47,479 nt of DNA from an uncultured Clostridia bacterium (GCA_947383645.1 CANDEH010000006.1:1-47479), one strand, 5' to 3'; shown: positions 1-7,234, counted from the first letter of the stretch. Notes: generated from the sequence alone by a model not told the origin. A program made the numbers and translations.

Positions 1-68
1 ACCCCTCTTGGGTTCCTTTCACACTATCCTCCTTACCGCCGTTGAAACTCTATTGACTTTTTGGACAG
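1..68 (-). repeat. Three-hairpin repeat element, copy A (truncated by window edge)
   Basis: Partial copy, in reverse orientation, of the element found at 10971, 19685, 41021 and 45670. What is visible is the invariant first hairpin (AAAGGAACCC stem), the AAGGAGG Shine-Dalgarno-like motif, and the TGTCCAAAAAGTC-type outer end. The hairpin 2 and 3 modules lie outside the window. Confidence 0.85.
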
Positions 69-110
69 CTTTAGCGGCGGGGCCCTATGGTCCCGCCGCT
101 AAAGTTTTTT
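69..110 (+). terminator. Rho-independent terminator
   Basis: A 13-bp perfect stem (69-81 with 92-104, CTTTAGCGGCGGG) is followed by six T residues. It would end a transcript entering from upstream of the window. Confidence 0.75.
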
Positions 111-213
111 GGGCCCCGGCCGATATATAGGGCGTAGAAAAAACTGGTATGCCGCCCCTTTTGGCGGCGGATTCTCACCATAGCCGGACACGTTCAGCGG
201 GAAAGGAGACACC

Positions 214-819
214 ATGGAGATCTATGCGGCATCCAAGCGGGAGCAGTCCGCGCCGGCGAAGCCCAAGGCGGGCGCGGGGAAGCGGAGCGCCGCCGCCACC
301 GCCGCCGACGCCATCCAGAAGGCCCAGATCGAGCAGGCCCAGATGGAGAAGTTCCAGCGGACCAGGGAGGCCCTGGACATCATCGAGGAGCAGGCCCGGG
401 AGGCGGAGGAGAAGTTCCGCCAGGCCGCCTCCCGCCGTCAGACGGAGACGGAGAAGGGGGAGGAGGCCGAGGGCGGCAGCGGCGAGTTCGAGGCCATGGC
501 CGAGGCGCTGAAGGTGATGCAGCGGTGCCAGGAGATCGCCCGCCGGCTCATGCGGGGGGACCGGGTGCCCCCGGAGGATGAGCAGTACCTGATGACCAAC
601 GACCCCAAGGGCTACAAGCTGGCCCTGGCCGCCCGGAAGCCCAACCCCAACCCGAAGGAGTGGGACAGCGTCCTCCCGGAGGTGGAGGGGGCGGAGACCA
701 CGGAGAGCACCGCCCCCCAGGGGACGGAGCTCCGCTCCCTCTTCGCCGGCGACCGTGGGGACGGGTCCGGCGACAGCGCCGACAGCGGCGAGGGCGGCGA
801 AGACGCCGCCGGAGGGTAG
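214..819 (+). CDS. Conserved hypothetical protein, charged coiled-coil type
   Basis: Unrecognised 201-residue soluble protein. The start ATG has a good Shine-Dalgarno (AAAGGAG) just upstream. Residues 1-35 are Ala/Lys-rich, about 36-85 are Gln/Glu/Arg-rich and look helical or coiled-coil, about 95-150 form a more ordered block containing RLMRGDRVPPEDEQYL and NDPKGYKLALAARKPNP, and the last 40 are acidic, Gly/Ser-rich and probably disordered. There is no signal peptide or membrane segment. It is followed within 2 nt by the metallopeptidase gene, whose ribosome binding site overlaps this gene's 3' end, so the two are likely co-transcribed. I do not assign a function; the NDPKGYKLA block resembles a recurring Firmicute hypothetical family, from memory only. 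Confidence 0.8.
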   Translation: MEIYAASKREQSAPAKPKAGAGKRSAAATAADAIQKAQIEQAQMEKFQRTREALDIIEEQAREAEEKFRQAASRRQTETEKGEEAEGGSGEFEAMAEALKVMQRCQEIARRLMRGDRVPPEDEQYLMTNDPKGYKLALAARKPNPNPKEWDSVLPEVEGAETTESTAPQGTELRSLFAGDRGDGSGDSADSGEGGEDAAGG

Positions 820-821
820 CG

Positions 822-1640
822 ATGGGAGACTGTTTCAGACCACAGGGGAGGAGCCCCATACCTCTGGCCACTCCGGCGCAGCCCGATCCGGCCGCCGGGG
901 GGAGCGTGCCGCCGGCGCGGGAGGGGGAGCAGCAGCGCCGGGTGTCCAGCGCCGCGGGGGAGATCGTCTACACGCTCCGGCGCAGGAAGGTAAAGAATCT
1001 GAATCTCCGGGTGCGGCCGGACGGCAGCGTGGCCGTGTCCATTCCGGTGCGGTGCCCGCTGAAGCGGGCGGACGAGTTCGTGGCGGCCAAGGGGACCTTT
1101 ATCCGCCGCGCCCAGGAGCAGTTCCGGAGGACGGCGCCCCCGGAGCGGGGCGTCTGCATTCCGGGCGAAACGGTGAGCGTGCTGGGGGAGCGCCTGCGTC
1201 TCCGGACGGCGCCGGGGAACCCCGGCGCGCTGCGGCAGGGGGACACCCTTCTTCTGACCCTGCCCGATCCCCGGGACAGCACCGCCGCGGCGGAGCTGAT
1301 GAACCGCTGGCTCGACAGCCTGGCCAGGGAGAGGCTGCCACAGATTTTGGCCGGGCAATATACACGCCTGCGGCAGGGCTTCGACGTCGCTATGCCGCGG
1401 CTGCGCATCCGGGAGATGAGGAGCCGGTGGGGGTCCTGTCTGCCGCAAAAGGGCGTGGTGACGCTGAACCGCCAGCTGATCTTCCAGCCGCTGCCCTGCG
1501 TGGAGTATGTAGCCCTCCACGAGCTGTGTCATCTGGTGGTCCCGAATCACTCGCCCGACTTCTACGCCGTGGTGGCGCGCTGGATGCCGGACTGGAGAGA
1601 GCGGCGGGCGATGCTCAGCGGGAGGACGCCGGGGACGTAG
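822..1640 (+). CDS. YgjP/SprT-like zinc metallopeptidase (DUF45 family)
   Basis: Predicted 272-residue zinc-dependent metallopeptidase of the YgjP (DUF45, M48-like) family. The diagnostic elements are RSRWGSC followed about 30 residues later by the zinc motif HELCHLVVPNHS (HExxH variant HELCH plus downstream His) and a C-terminal W-P-W region. The N-terminal half has the usual beta-rich RRKVKNLNLRVRPDGSV segment. I choose ATG 822 because GGAGGG lies 6 nt upstream; the frame stays open upstream, but that part overlaps the previous gene. The first 40 residues are Pro/Ala-rich and poorly conserved looking. The physiological substrate of this family is unknown. Encoded directly behind the hypothetical gene at 214. 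Confidence 0.85.
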   Translation: MGDCFRPQGRSPIPLATPAQPDPAAGGSVPPAREGEQQRRVSSAAGEIVYTLRRRKVKNLNLRVRPDGSVAVSIPVRCPLKRADEFVAAKGTFIRRAQEQFRRTAPPERGVCIPGETVSVLGERLRLRTAPGNPGALRQGDTLLLTLPDPRDSTAAAELMNRWLDSLARERLPQILAGQYTRLRQGFDVAMPRLRIREMRSRWGSCLPQKGVVTLNRQLIFQPLPCVEYVALHELCHLVVPNHSPDFYAVVARWMPDWRERRAMLSGRTPGT

Positions 1641-1702
1641 GTCCCGCCCCCCGCTACGACCTCCGAGGCGAGGGGGAGACCCTCCCCCGGGAGCTCCGGG
1701 GC

Positions 1703-1894
1703 ATGGGCCTTGTGAGCAAGAAGGTCTACAGGATTCTGGCCGTCGTCTTCGCGGCGGTGATGCTTCTGGGCCTGGTCTCCTTCGCCGCCGTCGAGGGCGG
1801 GCTGGGGAACCTCCCCCGGGAGCTGGTGATCGGCATCACCGCCGTCTCCGCTGCTGCCGCCGTCTTTGCCGCCCGGAGGGGCTGGAAGCCGTGA
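1703..1894 (+). CDS. Small membrane protein, two transmembrane helices
   Basis: A 63-residue protein with two hydrophobic segments (about residues 9-27 and 39-57) separated by a short polar loop, and a basic C-terminus (RRGWKP), which suggests both ends are cytoplasmic. The start is uncertain: ATG 1703 has only a weak GGGAG upstream, and an in-frame GTG lies 9 nt further on. It is followed immediately by a strong terminator hairpin, which supports it as the last gene of the unit. No family recognised. Confidence 0.6.
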   Translation: MGLVSKKVYRILAVVFAAVMLLGLVSFAAVEGGLGNLPRELVIGITAVSAAAAVFAARRGWKP

Positions 1895-1898
1895 AAGA

Positions 1899-1926
1899 GC
1901 CCGCCGCGAAGCCCGCGGCGGGCTTT
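1899..1926 (+). terminator. Terminator after the small membrane protein gene
   Basis: A 10-bp perfect GC stem (1899-1908 with 1914-1923, GCCCGCCGCG) followed by TTT, starting 5 nt after the TGA stop. Confidence 0.6.
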
Positions 1927-1943
1927 GCGCCGCGGGAGCAAAT

Positions 1944-2047
1944 CAACTAAAATCATTTCTTCCGAAAGCAACAGCCTCAAAAAATGCTTCTGACCCTGCG
2001 CGGTGTGCGGGCGCAAGCGAGTGTGCGGAGCAAAACGCAGCTCCCTC
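1944..2047 (+). repeat. Diverged copy of the nrdR-flanking repeat
   Basis: Matches the 46563 and 47242 repeats in order: AACTAAAATCATTTCTTCCG, a second A/T block, CCCTGCGCGG, then GCGCAAGCGAGTGTGCGGAGC and a CAGCTCCCTC end. More diverged than the two copies around nrdR. Confidence 0.6.
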
Positions 2048-2048
2048 A

Positions 2049-2208
2049 GAGCCTGTTTAAAATCTGGCGGAATGCCGAATTAGCGCAGATTTTTCGCTGG
2101 ACGAGGCGCTTTGGCGCAGGAATCCTGACAGATTTCAAGTCAAAGCAACGCAGCCCCAGCGGAAAAAGGTGCTTCAAGATAGCGTTTCGACAGATTTTAA
2201 ACAGTCTC
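2049..2208. repeat. MITE-like inverted-terminal-repeat element (about 160 bp)
   Basis: Terminal inverted repeats GAGCCTGTTTAAAATCTG (2049-2066) and CAGATTTTAAACAGTCTC (2191-2208) differ at one position. On the minus strand the interior aligns by eye with the elements at 5124 and 17185 (TTGAAAT, CCTGCG, GCCT-G-CCAGC landmarks). It has no coding capacity. Confidence 0.7.
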
Positions 2209-2217
2209 TCACGAACA

Positions 2218-2249
2218 GGGCGGGACCAGTCCGCAGACTGGTCCCGCCC
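2218..2249 (-). terminator. Strong hairpin downstream of the lysis cassette
   Basis: A perfect 14-bp stem (GGGCGGGACCAGTC) with a 4-nt loop, located 14 nt past the M15 endolysin stop. No clear T-tract follows on the minus strand, so it may act as a transcript-end stabiliser as much as a terminator. Confidence 0.5.
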
Positions 2250-2262
2250 TTCCCTTAATTTT

Positions 2263-2658
2263 TTACCATCTCGCCTTTGTCTTCCGCACATCCACATGGG
2301 TAAAGCCGGGGTAGCGGCCGATGCCGCCGGTGTCTGGCAGCAGCGTCTCCGCGTAATCCGCCACCTCCGCCGCCGGCACTCCCTGGACCACGATGTCCGC
2401 CGCCAGCCCATAGAGGTGCTGACTGGTGGGGGAGCCCCCCACGGCGCGGTTGTGCGCCTCGGTGCGGTAGGCGCTGTTAATCACGATGGCCTTTCCAAAG
2501 TGCATCCGGATCTGCTGGAGCACCTGGGCCAGCGCGCTGGAGATGAAGATGGTGTCGCTGCCGTCCTGACAGGCGAACTCCCTTACCCTGAAGTTGGCGG
2601 TGAGAAAGACGCCGCCGTCCTTGGCCTTGCTGTAGGCGTGTACTACGGCTCCGTTCAT
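2263..2658 (-). CDS. Phage-type endolysin, peptidase M15 family
   Basis: A 131-residue M15-family (D-Ala-D-Ala carboxypeptidase-like, Peptidase_M15_3) peptidoglycan hydrolase. Visible zinc-site motifs are SAYRTEAHNRAVGG followed by SQHLYGLAADI (His and Asp ligands) and the C-terminal HVDVR (His ligand). There is no signal peptide, as expected for an endolysin released through a holin. Its ATG overlaps the stop of the holin gene by 4 nt (ATGA), indicating translational coupling. It is the last gene of a four-gene minus-strand lysis cassette. No cell-wall-binding domain is present, so it is the catalytic domain alone. Confidence 0.85.
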   Translation of the reverse strand: MNGAVVHAYSKAKDGGVFLTANFRVREFACQDGSDTIFISSALAQVLQQIRMHFGKAIVINSAYRTEAHNRAVGGSPTSQHLYGLAADIVVQGVPAAEVADYAETLLPDTGGIGRYPGFTHVDVRKTKARW

Positions 2659-2903
2659 TGCTGTTCCTCCTCTGCCGCGCTGCTCTGCGGAACTGCCGCC
2701 GTGCCCTTGACACGTTCGGCGTCCACTCTGCCCTCAGTAACGATATATGCGGCCATGGACGCCAGTGACACCACCGCCCCGGCCACAGTGGAGATCACAT
2801 CCTCGTCCAGACCGAACACCATGGCCAGTCCGGCCGCAATTCCGGCTGCTGCGGCCCACAGCTTGCGGCTGGAGAGCTTCCGCTTCCAATCAATTTTCTC
2901 CAT
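2655..2903 (-). CDS. Holin-like protein
   Basis: 82 residues. A basic N-terminus (MEKIDWKRKLSSRKLW) is followed by two hydrophobic segments (about 17-33 and 38-57) and a charged Glu/Gln-rich tail ending AAEEEQQ. This layout, and the SSRKLWAA opening, fit small phage holins of Gram-positive bacteria (phi-LC3/phage_holin_1-type), which form the membrane lesion that releases endolysin. GGAAAGGAA lies upstream of the ATG. It overlaps the endolysin gene by 4 nt. Confidence 0.75.
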   Translation of the reverse strand: MEKIDWKRKLSSRKLWAAAAGIAAGLAMVFGLDEDVISTVAGAVVSLASMAAYIVTEGRVDAERVKGTAAVPQSSAAEEEQQ

Positions 2904-2979
2904 AAATTTCCTTTCCGGACAGCATAGCCTGCCCTGTCCTCCTCCACAAGGCGGGTATATAGGCCCGCCTCTTCCGCCG

Positions 2980-3015
2980 CCCCATCTCCCGGCAGACGGT
3001 TACAGGGAGATGGGG
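2980..3015 (-). other. Hairpin between lysis genes
   Basis: An 11-bp perfect stem (CCCCATCTCCC with GGGAGATGGGG) in the 213-nt gap between the 66-residue membrane protein and the holin. It could modulate read-through or protect the transcript. I see no gene in the gap. Confidence 0.4.
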
Positions 3016-3116
3016 AAGTCCTCTCTTCTGCGGCTGCGCATCCCCCGGATCCTCTGCCAAGGCCCGGCGTACCGCCTCTTGCCGGGTTTCGCCTCCCCGG
3101 TCCGGGGCGGCCCGGT

Positions 3117-3317
3117 TTACTCCTCCCGGTCCCCGGAGAGCACCTTGCTGATCTTGATGCCGGCCAGCAGCAGGGCCTCCGCGCCGCCGGCCCCCAGGGT
3201 GTACTGGATCAGCGTGTCCGGCACCGCGCCCCGGAGGCAGAAGATCACGGTCATGGCCGTGATAAACGCCAGCGCGAAGAGCCCCAGGATCACCAGCACC
3301 CGGTTCGACGTGTTCAT
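3117..3317 (-). CDS. Small membrane protein of the lysis cassette
   Basis: 66 residues with two hydrophobic segments (about 7-27 and 35-54) and a charged C-terminal tail (KVLSGDREE). The start ATG overlaps the stop of the preceding gene by 4 nt (ATGA), so it is translationally coupled to the XhlA-like protein. By size, topology and position it could be a second holin or antiholin. I do not recognise the family with confidence. Confidence 0.65.
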   Translation of the reverse strand: MNTSNRVLVILGLFALAFITAMTVIFCLRGAVPDTLIQYTLGAGGAEALLLAGIKISKVLSGDREE

Positions 3318-3559
3318 GTGCGCATCGCCTCCTCCAAATCCCCAATTCGGTGGTTGACCACCCGCAGCTTCTCCTCCTGGACCTCCGAGCGCTCCTCCAG
3401 TCTGTAGGTGCGCTCGATCAGCCGGTTGTGGGCCTGGACCTTCTCCTCCAGCTGCTCCAGGCGGTACTGGGTCAGCCGGGCGCTGACCAGGATGCCCCCC
3501 AGGGAGCCAGCCGCGGAACCGATCAGCCCGATCAGTGCTACGATGACCGATTCGCTCAC
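3314..3559 (-). CDS. XhlA-like phage membrane protein with coiled coil
   Basis: 81 residues: a Gly-rich hydrophobic N-terminal segment (about 5-27, IVALIGLIGSAAGSLGGILV) followed by a long charged heptad-like region (about 30-75). It resembles haemolysin XhlA/phage tail-adjacent membrane proteins, although XhlA usually has its membrane segment at the C-terminus, so the resemblance is to the general class. The start is GTG with an AAGGGGGG ribosome binding site. First gene of the minus-strand lysis cassette. Confidence 0.7.
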   Translation of the reverse strand: MSESVIVALIGLIGSAAGSLGGILVSARLTQYRLEQLEEKVQAHNRLIERTYRLEERSEVQEEKLRVVNHRIGDLEEAMRT

Positions 3560-3718
3560 AAGTATGTTCCCCCCTTCCGTCGATGCCTGCGACTACGGAC
3601 CGCCGGGCCGGCTGCGTTGCAGCTCCCTGTGCAACCGGGTGGGGGATATTCCATCGTTTTTGCCGCTTTTTGTATCAAATTTCCGCTTTTGCACCATACT
3701 ATTTTCGAGGTGATTTGT

Positions 3719-3904
3719 ATGGACAGCAATCTTGCCCCCGCCATCCTGTTTGGGACCATGCTGCGGGAAAACAGTCAGGCCGCCCGCTTCTATGACAGCT
3801 GCACCGCGGAGCAGCGCCAGGCGATTCTGTGCCAGCTCCAGGCCATCTCCTCCCCGGAGGAGATGCGCTCCTTCGTCGCCAATCTCCCCAGCGCGGCCAC
3901 CTGA
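3719..3904 (+). CDS. Small conserved soluble protein
   Basis: 61 residues (MDSNLAPAILFGTMLREN...), mostly helical in appearance, with a QRQAILCQLQAISSPEEMRSFV segment. ATG 3719 has a GAGGTG ribosome binding site 6 nt away; the frame is open upstream without a good ribosome binding site. Divergent from the lysis cassette and followed directly by a very strong hairpin. Similar short proteins occur widely in gut Clostridia (recollection, not searched). Function unknown. Confidence 0.65.
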   Translation: MDSNLAPAILFGTMLRENSQAARFYDSCTAEQRQAILCQLQAISSPEEMRSFVANLPSAAT

Positions 3905-3906
3905 AC

Positions 3907-3955
3907 GCGAAGCGGGGGGAAGGAAGTATGAGCAACTTCCTTCCCCCCGCTTCGC
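3907..3955. terminator. Very strong hairpin, 20-bp perfect stem
   Basis: Positions 3907-3926 pair perfectly with 3936-3955 around a 9-nt loop, starting 2 nt after the stop of the 61-residue gene. Only a short TTT follows after CCA. It may also end transcripts arriving from sod on the minus strand. Confidence 0.6.
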
Positions 3956-4042
3956 CATTTGGCAGGCGAGAATGCGGAAATGGCGCCGCAGGCAGGGCGC
4001 TTTTGACAGACCGCGGACTTTTCCTGACGGCGGGGAGCAGGC

Positions 4043-4675
4043 TTAGGCCTGCCGCCGGAGAGCCTCCTGGTAGCGGGCCTCCGCCTTATCCCAGTCGATC
4101 AGGGTAAACCAGCCGTCCACGTATTTCTCCCGGTCGAACTGATTCATCAGGAAGTAGGCGTGCTCCCACAGGTCGATAGCCAGAAGGGGAGTGACGGACT
4201 GGAGGGCCACCGTCTCACAGTTGCGGGTTATTACGATGGACAGCCCCGTGCTCTTTTCGTAGGTCAGAAATACCCAGCCGGCGCCCAGAAGGCTGGAGGC
4301 CGCCTGGGCCACCAGTTTTCCGAAGCGGTCCATGGTGCCGTATTTGGCGACCACCTCGCCCACCAGCTGGTTCAGGGGCGGGTCCTTGGGGGCGTCGGTG
4401 ATGCCGTCAAAAAACAGCTGGTGGTTGTACACCGCCCCCGCCGTGCTCTTGAGGCGCTCCTCCTGCACCAGAGGGAGGTTGATCCGGCGGATGAGGATCT
4501 CCTCCAGGGTCAGATGCTCCAGGCGGTGCTGGCGCACCAGCGAGTTGAGCTCGCAGACCTTTTTGGCGTAGTACTGGGCGTGGTGGAGGTAGAGGGTGTC
4601 CGCGTCGCAGTAGGGGACGAGGGCTATGTAGCTGTATGGCAGCGGCTGTGCCTGGAAGGGATATTGATTGTTCAT
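4043..4675 (-). CDS. sodA: Superoxide dismutase, Fe/Mn family
   Basis: 210 residues. Converts superoxide to oxygen and hydrogen peroxide in the cytoplasm. All four metal-ligand contexts of the Fe/Mn SOD family are present: the first HH of TLYLHHAQYY, YNHQLFFDGI, and the DLWEHAYFL segment supplying Asp and His; GAGWVFLTY is the GSGW-type loop. The usual HHxxHH is HHAQYY here, so the gateway His (His30 in E. coli numbering) is Tyr, which may alter proton supply or activity. ATG 4675 is preceded by AAAAGGAG; the upstream open frame to 4894 has no support. The gene is alone, with a 300-nt possible leader upstream in which I recognise no riboswitch. Confidence 0.9.
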   Translation of the reverse strand: MNNQYPFQAQPLPYSYIALVPYCDADTLYLHHAQYYAKKVCELNSLVRQHRLEHLTLEEILIRRINLPLVQEERLKSTAGAVYNHQLFFDGITDAPKDPPLNQLVGEVVAKYGTMDRFGKLVAQAASSLLGAGWVFLTYEKSTGLSIVITRNCETVALQSVTPLLAIDLWEHAYFLMNQFDREKYVDGWFTLIDWDKAEARYQEALRRQA

Positions 4676-5123
4676 TGCCGGCTCCTTTTGATAAGTTTTG
4701 AGGACTGTCAGCAAACGGTCTGTTCGCTGATCCGGTGTGTCGGAAAAACGCCGGCGTGTCCGCCCTGCCGAGACAGATCTCAGACAGGACCGGGACCTGC
4801 GGATGGCAGCGCCGGCGGTGGGAAAAATGCCTGTGGGACGGGCAGGCTGCGCAGGGCGACCACCCCTGTTGGGCCCCTTGAGGCTCTGACACATGTTTTC
4901 TCGCCGGCAGCGGCGCCTTCACCGGTTTTTTCGACCGTGCGTGGGGCGGACAGGAGGCTTGCTGCGCACATATCACTGCTCCATTCTATGCGCCGCCCCG
5001 CCCTGTTGCCTGTGAGAACGGGGCGGCGGAAAAGGACCGTGCGGGAGATTTACTCCGGGTTGGCTGGCGGGAAGCTGGCACGGCGGAGAGGAAAGATTTT
5101 TTATATCTGTAACCGGTATCTCC
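4676..5123 (-). other. Long non-coding region upstream of sodA
   Basis: About 450 nt without a credible gene. It contains a GC hairpin (4991-5000 with 5019-5028, CGCCGCCCCG) and, nearer sodA, several GC-rich palindromic stretches. I looked for cobalamin, Mn (yybP-ykoY), NiCo and M-box signatures and did not find them. No clear promoter could be fixed. Confidence 0.4.
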
Positions 5124-5280
5124 TTAGGGCTTGCTTGAAAAATGTCAACACGCCCAGACGGCGGTTCTTTTTCCGCTAAATTTTCTTGAAATGCACAAAG
5201 TATTTCTGCGAAAATTTGCCTTGACCAGCAAAAAAATCCCTCGCCGTTGCGCATATTTCCAATTTTCAAACAAGCCCTAA
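5124..5280. repeat. MITE-like inverted-terminal-repeat element (157 bp)
   Basis: Ends are TTAGGGCTTGCTTGAAAA (5124-5141) and TTTTCAAACAAGCCCTAA (5263-5280), a near-perfect 18-bp inverted repeat with one mismatch. The interior (TTGAAATGCACAAAGTATTT, CTGCG, TTGCCTTGACC) aligns with the 17185 element. No ORF. Confidence 0.8.
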
Positions 5281-5360
5281 CCATATACGCTCTACCCACC
5301 CCTTTGTCAGTCTGTATTGCCCTCAGCGGCTCTGTCGCTGGGGGCGATGCTTTGTTATGT

Positions 5361-5420
5361 TGAGAAGCTGTACCAATAATCTCGGTATGGGGTTCTGCGC
5401 CTGAAATCCCCGCGGGCCGA
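5361..5420 (+). repeat. Partial copy of the 17185 element
   Basis: TGAGAAGCTGTACCAATA, then GGGGTTCTGCGCCTGAAATC and ACCGC/CCCGC, aligns with the left third of the 17185-17350 element. The right half and matching terminal repeat are absent, so it is a truncated remnant. Confidence 0.65.
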
Positions 5421-5516
5421 AGCTCTTTGGGCGGCTGGCAGGTACGACTGCGGCGGGAATGGGAACCGTGTTTCGGCAAGAAATCGGCAAGGAAAAAGCC
5501 CCCGCCCATTTAATGG

Positions 5517-5545
5517 TGGAAAACTGTAAAATATTGTGATATAAT
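5517..5545 (+). promoter_or_regulatory. Sigma-A-type promoter
   Basis: TGGAAA, 17-nt spacer, TATAAT (5540-5545), preceded by TGTGA. It would drive the 5697 and 6101 genes through a leader of about 145 nt that contains a TCCGGCAG/CTGCCGGA hairpin near 5638-5668. I see no known riboswitch in that leader. Confidence 0.6.
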
Positions 5546-5696
5546 AGCTGTAAGATGGTTATTATGCCTCAATTTAAGTCTTTTCCACTTCTCCTCCGGG
5601 ACAGCTGAAGAGCTGGTCCGCGATAGCAGTTCAGGTGTTCCGGCAGGGGAAAACAGAAAACTGCCGGAGTTCAGCCGGCGGGAGGGAGGAAGCGGT

Positions 5697-6104
5697 TTGA
5701 TTGCTGTTCTTTGCATCGACGACAACAACGGCCTGATGTTCAACCGCCGGCGGCTGAGCCAGGACCGGGCGCTGCGCGCCGACCTGCTCCGGGAGGCCGG
5801 GGGGCGGAGGCTCTGGATGAACGCCTACTCCCGCCGGCAGTTCGGGGCGGAGGGCGAGGGGCTGATTACCGTAGACGAGGACTTTCTTGCCCGGGCCGGG
5901 GCGGGGGATCTCTGCTTTGTGGAGGGCGCGGCGCTGCTGCCCCATCTGGCGCGGATGGAGGGGCTGATCCTCTACCGCTGGAACCGGCGCTATCCCGCCG
6001 ATGTGTACCTGGATTTGGATCTGTCTTCGCTCCGGCTGTGCGCCTCGGAGGAGTTCCCGGGGCACTCCCATGAGACCATTACAAAGGAGGTTTACTGCCT
6101 GTGA
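5697..6104 (+). CDS. Conserved small protein (sometimes labelled ribonuclease Z-like)
   Basis: 135 residues beginning MIAVLCIDDNNGLMFNRRRLSQDR, with LWMNAYSRRQF, a VDEDFL...GDLCFVE block, ILYRWNRRYPADVYLD and a C-terminal HETITKEVY. The pattern is that of a widespread clostridial protein for which I recall the label ribonuclease or ribonuclease Z; the sequence shows no metallo-beta-lactamase HxHxDH motif, so I consider that label unsupported. The start is TTG 5697 with GGAGGAA 7 nt upstream; no ATG or GTG lies nearby in frame. The stop overlaps the GTG start of the nuclease lipoprotein (GTGA), so the two are coupled. Confidence 0.75.
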   Translation: MIAVLCIDDNNGLMFNRRRLSQDRALRADLLREAGGRRLWMNAYSRRQFGAEGEGLITVDEDFLARAGAGDLCFVEGAALLPHLARMEGLILYRWNRRYPADVYLDLDLSSLRLCASEEFPGHSHETITKEVYCL

Positions 6105-6946
6105 AACAGCTGAAACGACTGCTTGCGCCCCTGCTGCTGTGCCTGCTGCTCTCCGGCTGCATTGAGCCGCCGCCGGACTATCAGACGGCGGAGCTGGATA
6201 CCATCCCCTACTACAGCGGCGATCCCTATGTGGTTATCTACGACAACCTGCCCGACTTTCCGGAGGAGGACAGAGTTGCCGAGTGCTTTGAGGACTACGG
6301 CGACCTGGACGCTCTGAACCGCTGCACGGTGGCCTACGCCTGCGTGGGGATTGACACCATGCCCACGGAGAAGCGGGGGAGCATCGGCTCGGTGAAGCCC
6401 ACCGGGTGGCAGACGGCCAAGTACGACAACGTGGACGGCAAGTACCTCTACAACCGGTGCCACCTGATCGGCTACCAGCTGACGGCGGAGAACGCCAACG
6501 AGCGAAACCTCATCACCGGCACCCGGTACATGAACGTGGAGGGGATGCTGCCCTTTGAGAACCTGGTGGCCGACTACGTGAAGGAGACGGAGCAGCACGT
6601 GCTCTACCGGGTGACGCCCATCTTCAACGGGGACAACCTGGTGGCCGACGGGGTGCAGATGGAGGCCTGGTCTGTGGAGGACCAGGGCGAGGGTGTTTGC
6701 TTCAACGTGTTCGTCTACAACGTTCAGCCGGGGATTGAGATCGACTACGCCACCGGGGAGAGCTGGCTGGGGGCGCAGAACGGCCCGTCGGAGGTGTTTG
6801 TCCTCAACACGAATTCTAAAAAATTCCACCTGCCGGATTGCTCCGGGGCGGCCGGCATCAGCGCGGCCAACCGGCAGGACTACACCGGCAGCCGCGCCGA
6901 TCTGGTGGCCCAGGGGTATACCCCCTGCGGACAGTGCAAGCCGTAG
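6101..6946 (+). CDS. Secreted DNA/RNA non-specific endonuclease, lipoprotein
   Basis: 281 residues. A lipoprotein signal (LLLCLLLSGC, Cys near residue 22) anchors it outside the membrane. The central domain is an Endonuclease_NS_2/streptodornase-type nuclease: YNRCHLIGYQL carries the catalytic His (DRGH-like position), followed by NERNLITGTRYMN with the metal-binding Asn. The C-terminal 45 residues (FVLNTNSKKFHLPDC...GYTPCGQCKP) form a Cys/His module like the Ada-type or nuclease-associated metal-binding tail. It starts with GTG overlapping the previous stop, with AAAGGAGG 10 nt upstream. A role in DNA scavenging or competence is plausible but inferred. Confidence 0.88.
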   Translation: MKQLKRLLAPLLLCLLLSGCIEPPPDYQTAELDTIPYYSGDPYVVIYDNLPDFPEEDRVAECFEDYGDLDALNRCTVAYACVGIDTMPTEKRGSIGSVKPTGWQTAKYDNVDGKYLYNRCHLIGYQLTAENANERNLITGTRYMNVEGMLPFENLVADYVKETEQHVLYRVTPIFNGDNLVADGVQMEAWSVEDQGEGVCFNVFVYNVQPGIEIDYATGESWLGAQNGPSEVFVLNTNSKKFHLPDCSGAAGISAANRQDYTGSRADLVAQGYTPCGQCKP

Positions 6947-6963
6947 AGGGGCAGCGGTTAAGA

Positions 6964-6998
6964 CGCCGTACCGGGAGAATGTCTCTCCCGGTACGGCG
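6964..6998 (+). terminator. Hairpin after the nuclease gene
   Basis: A 15-bp perfect stem (CGCCGTACCGGGAGA, 6964-6978 with 6984-6998), 18 nt past the stop. No T-tract. A second stem (GGCGCCGGGA, 7063-7086) lies further downstream in the 344-nt gap before ppk. Confidence 0.5.
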
Positions 6999-7205
6999 TA
7001 TCAGGTTGTTGAGAGAGCTGTCGGAGCGTGCCGGCGGCAGGTTGGACAGAGCGGCAGACTTCGGCGCCGGGATTTGTCCCGGCGCCTCTTCGCGCATGGC
7101 TGCCGGGGGAGCTGTACGACAAAGGGGCGATACATCATGCTAAGCCGGGTAAAAGACTGACTTTTTGGATTTTTGCGCGGAAATGGAAAAAGTCACCGAA
7201 AGGAC

Positions 7206-7234
7206 TTGCGCCGGGGGAAAAAGAATGGTACATT
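7206..7234 (+). promoter_or_regulatory. Possible promoter for ppk
   Basis: TTGCGC, 17-nt spacer, TACATT, ending 56 nt before the ppk start. Moderate match only. Confidence 0.35.

Noticed and set aside
1984..3357. 457-codon plus-strand frame across the repeat and lysis genes
   Set aside because: Antisense to four overlapping minus-strand genes with good motifs; no ribosome binding site and no recognisable domain.
2263..3559. Prophage
   Set aside because: Only lysis genes are present; flanks are metallopeptidase and superoxide dismutase genes with no integrase, capsid, tail or replication genes.
4676..4990. Cobalamin, Mn or NiCo riboswitch in the sodA leader
   Set aside because: No conserved core sequence of these classes could be located despite the long GC-rich leader.
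2049..5280. Insertion sequences at the inverted-repeat elements
   Set aside because: Elements are about 160 bp with no coding capacity, and no transposase gene is present in the window.
5697..6104. Ribonuclease Z
   Set aside because: The metallo-beta-lactamase HxHxDH motif and typical length (about 300 residues) are missing.
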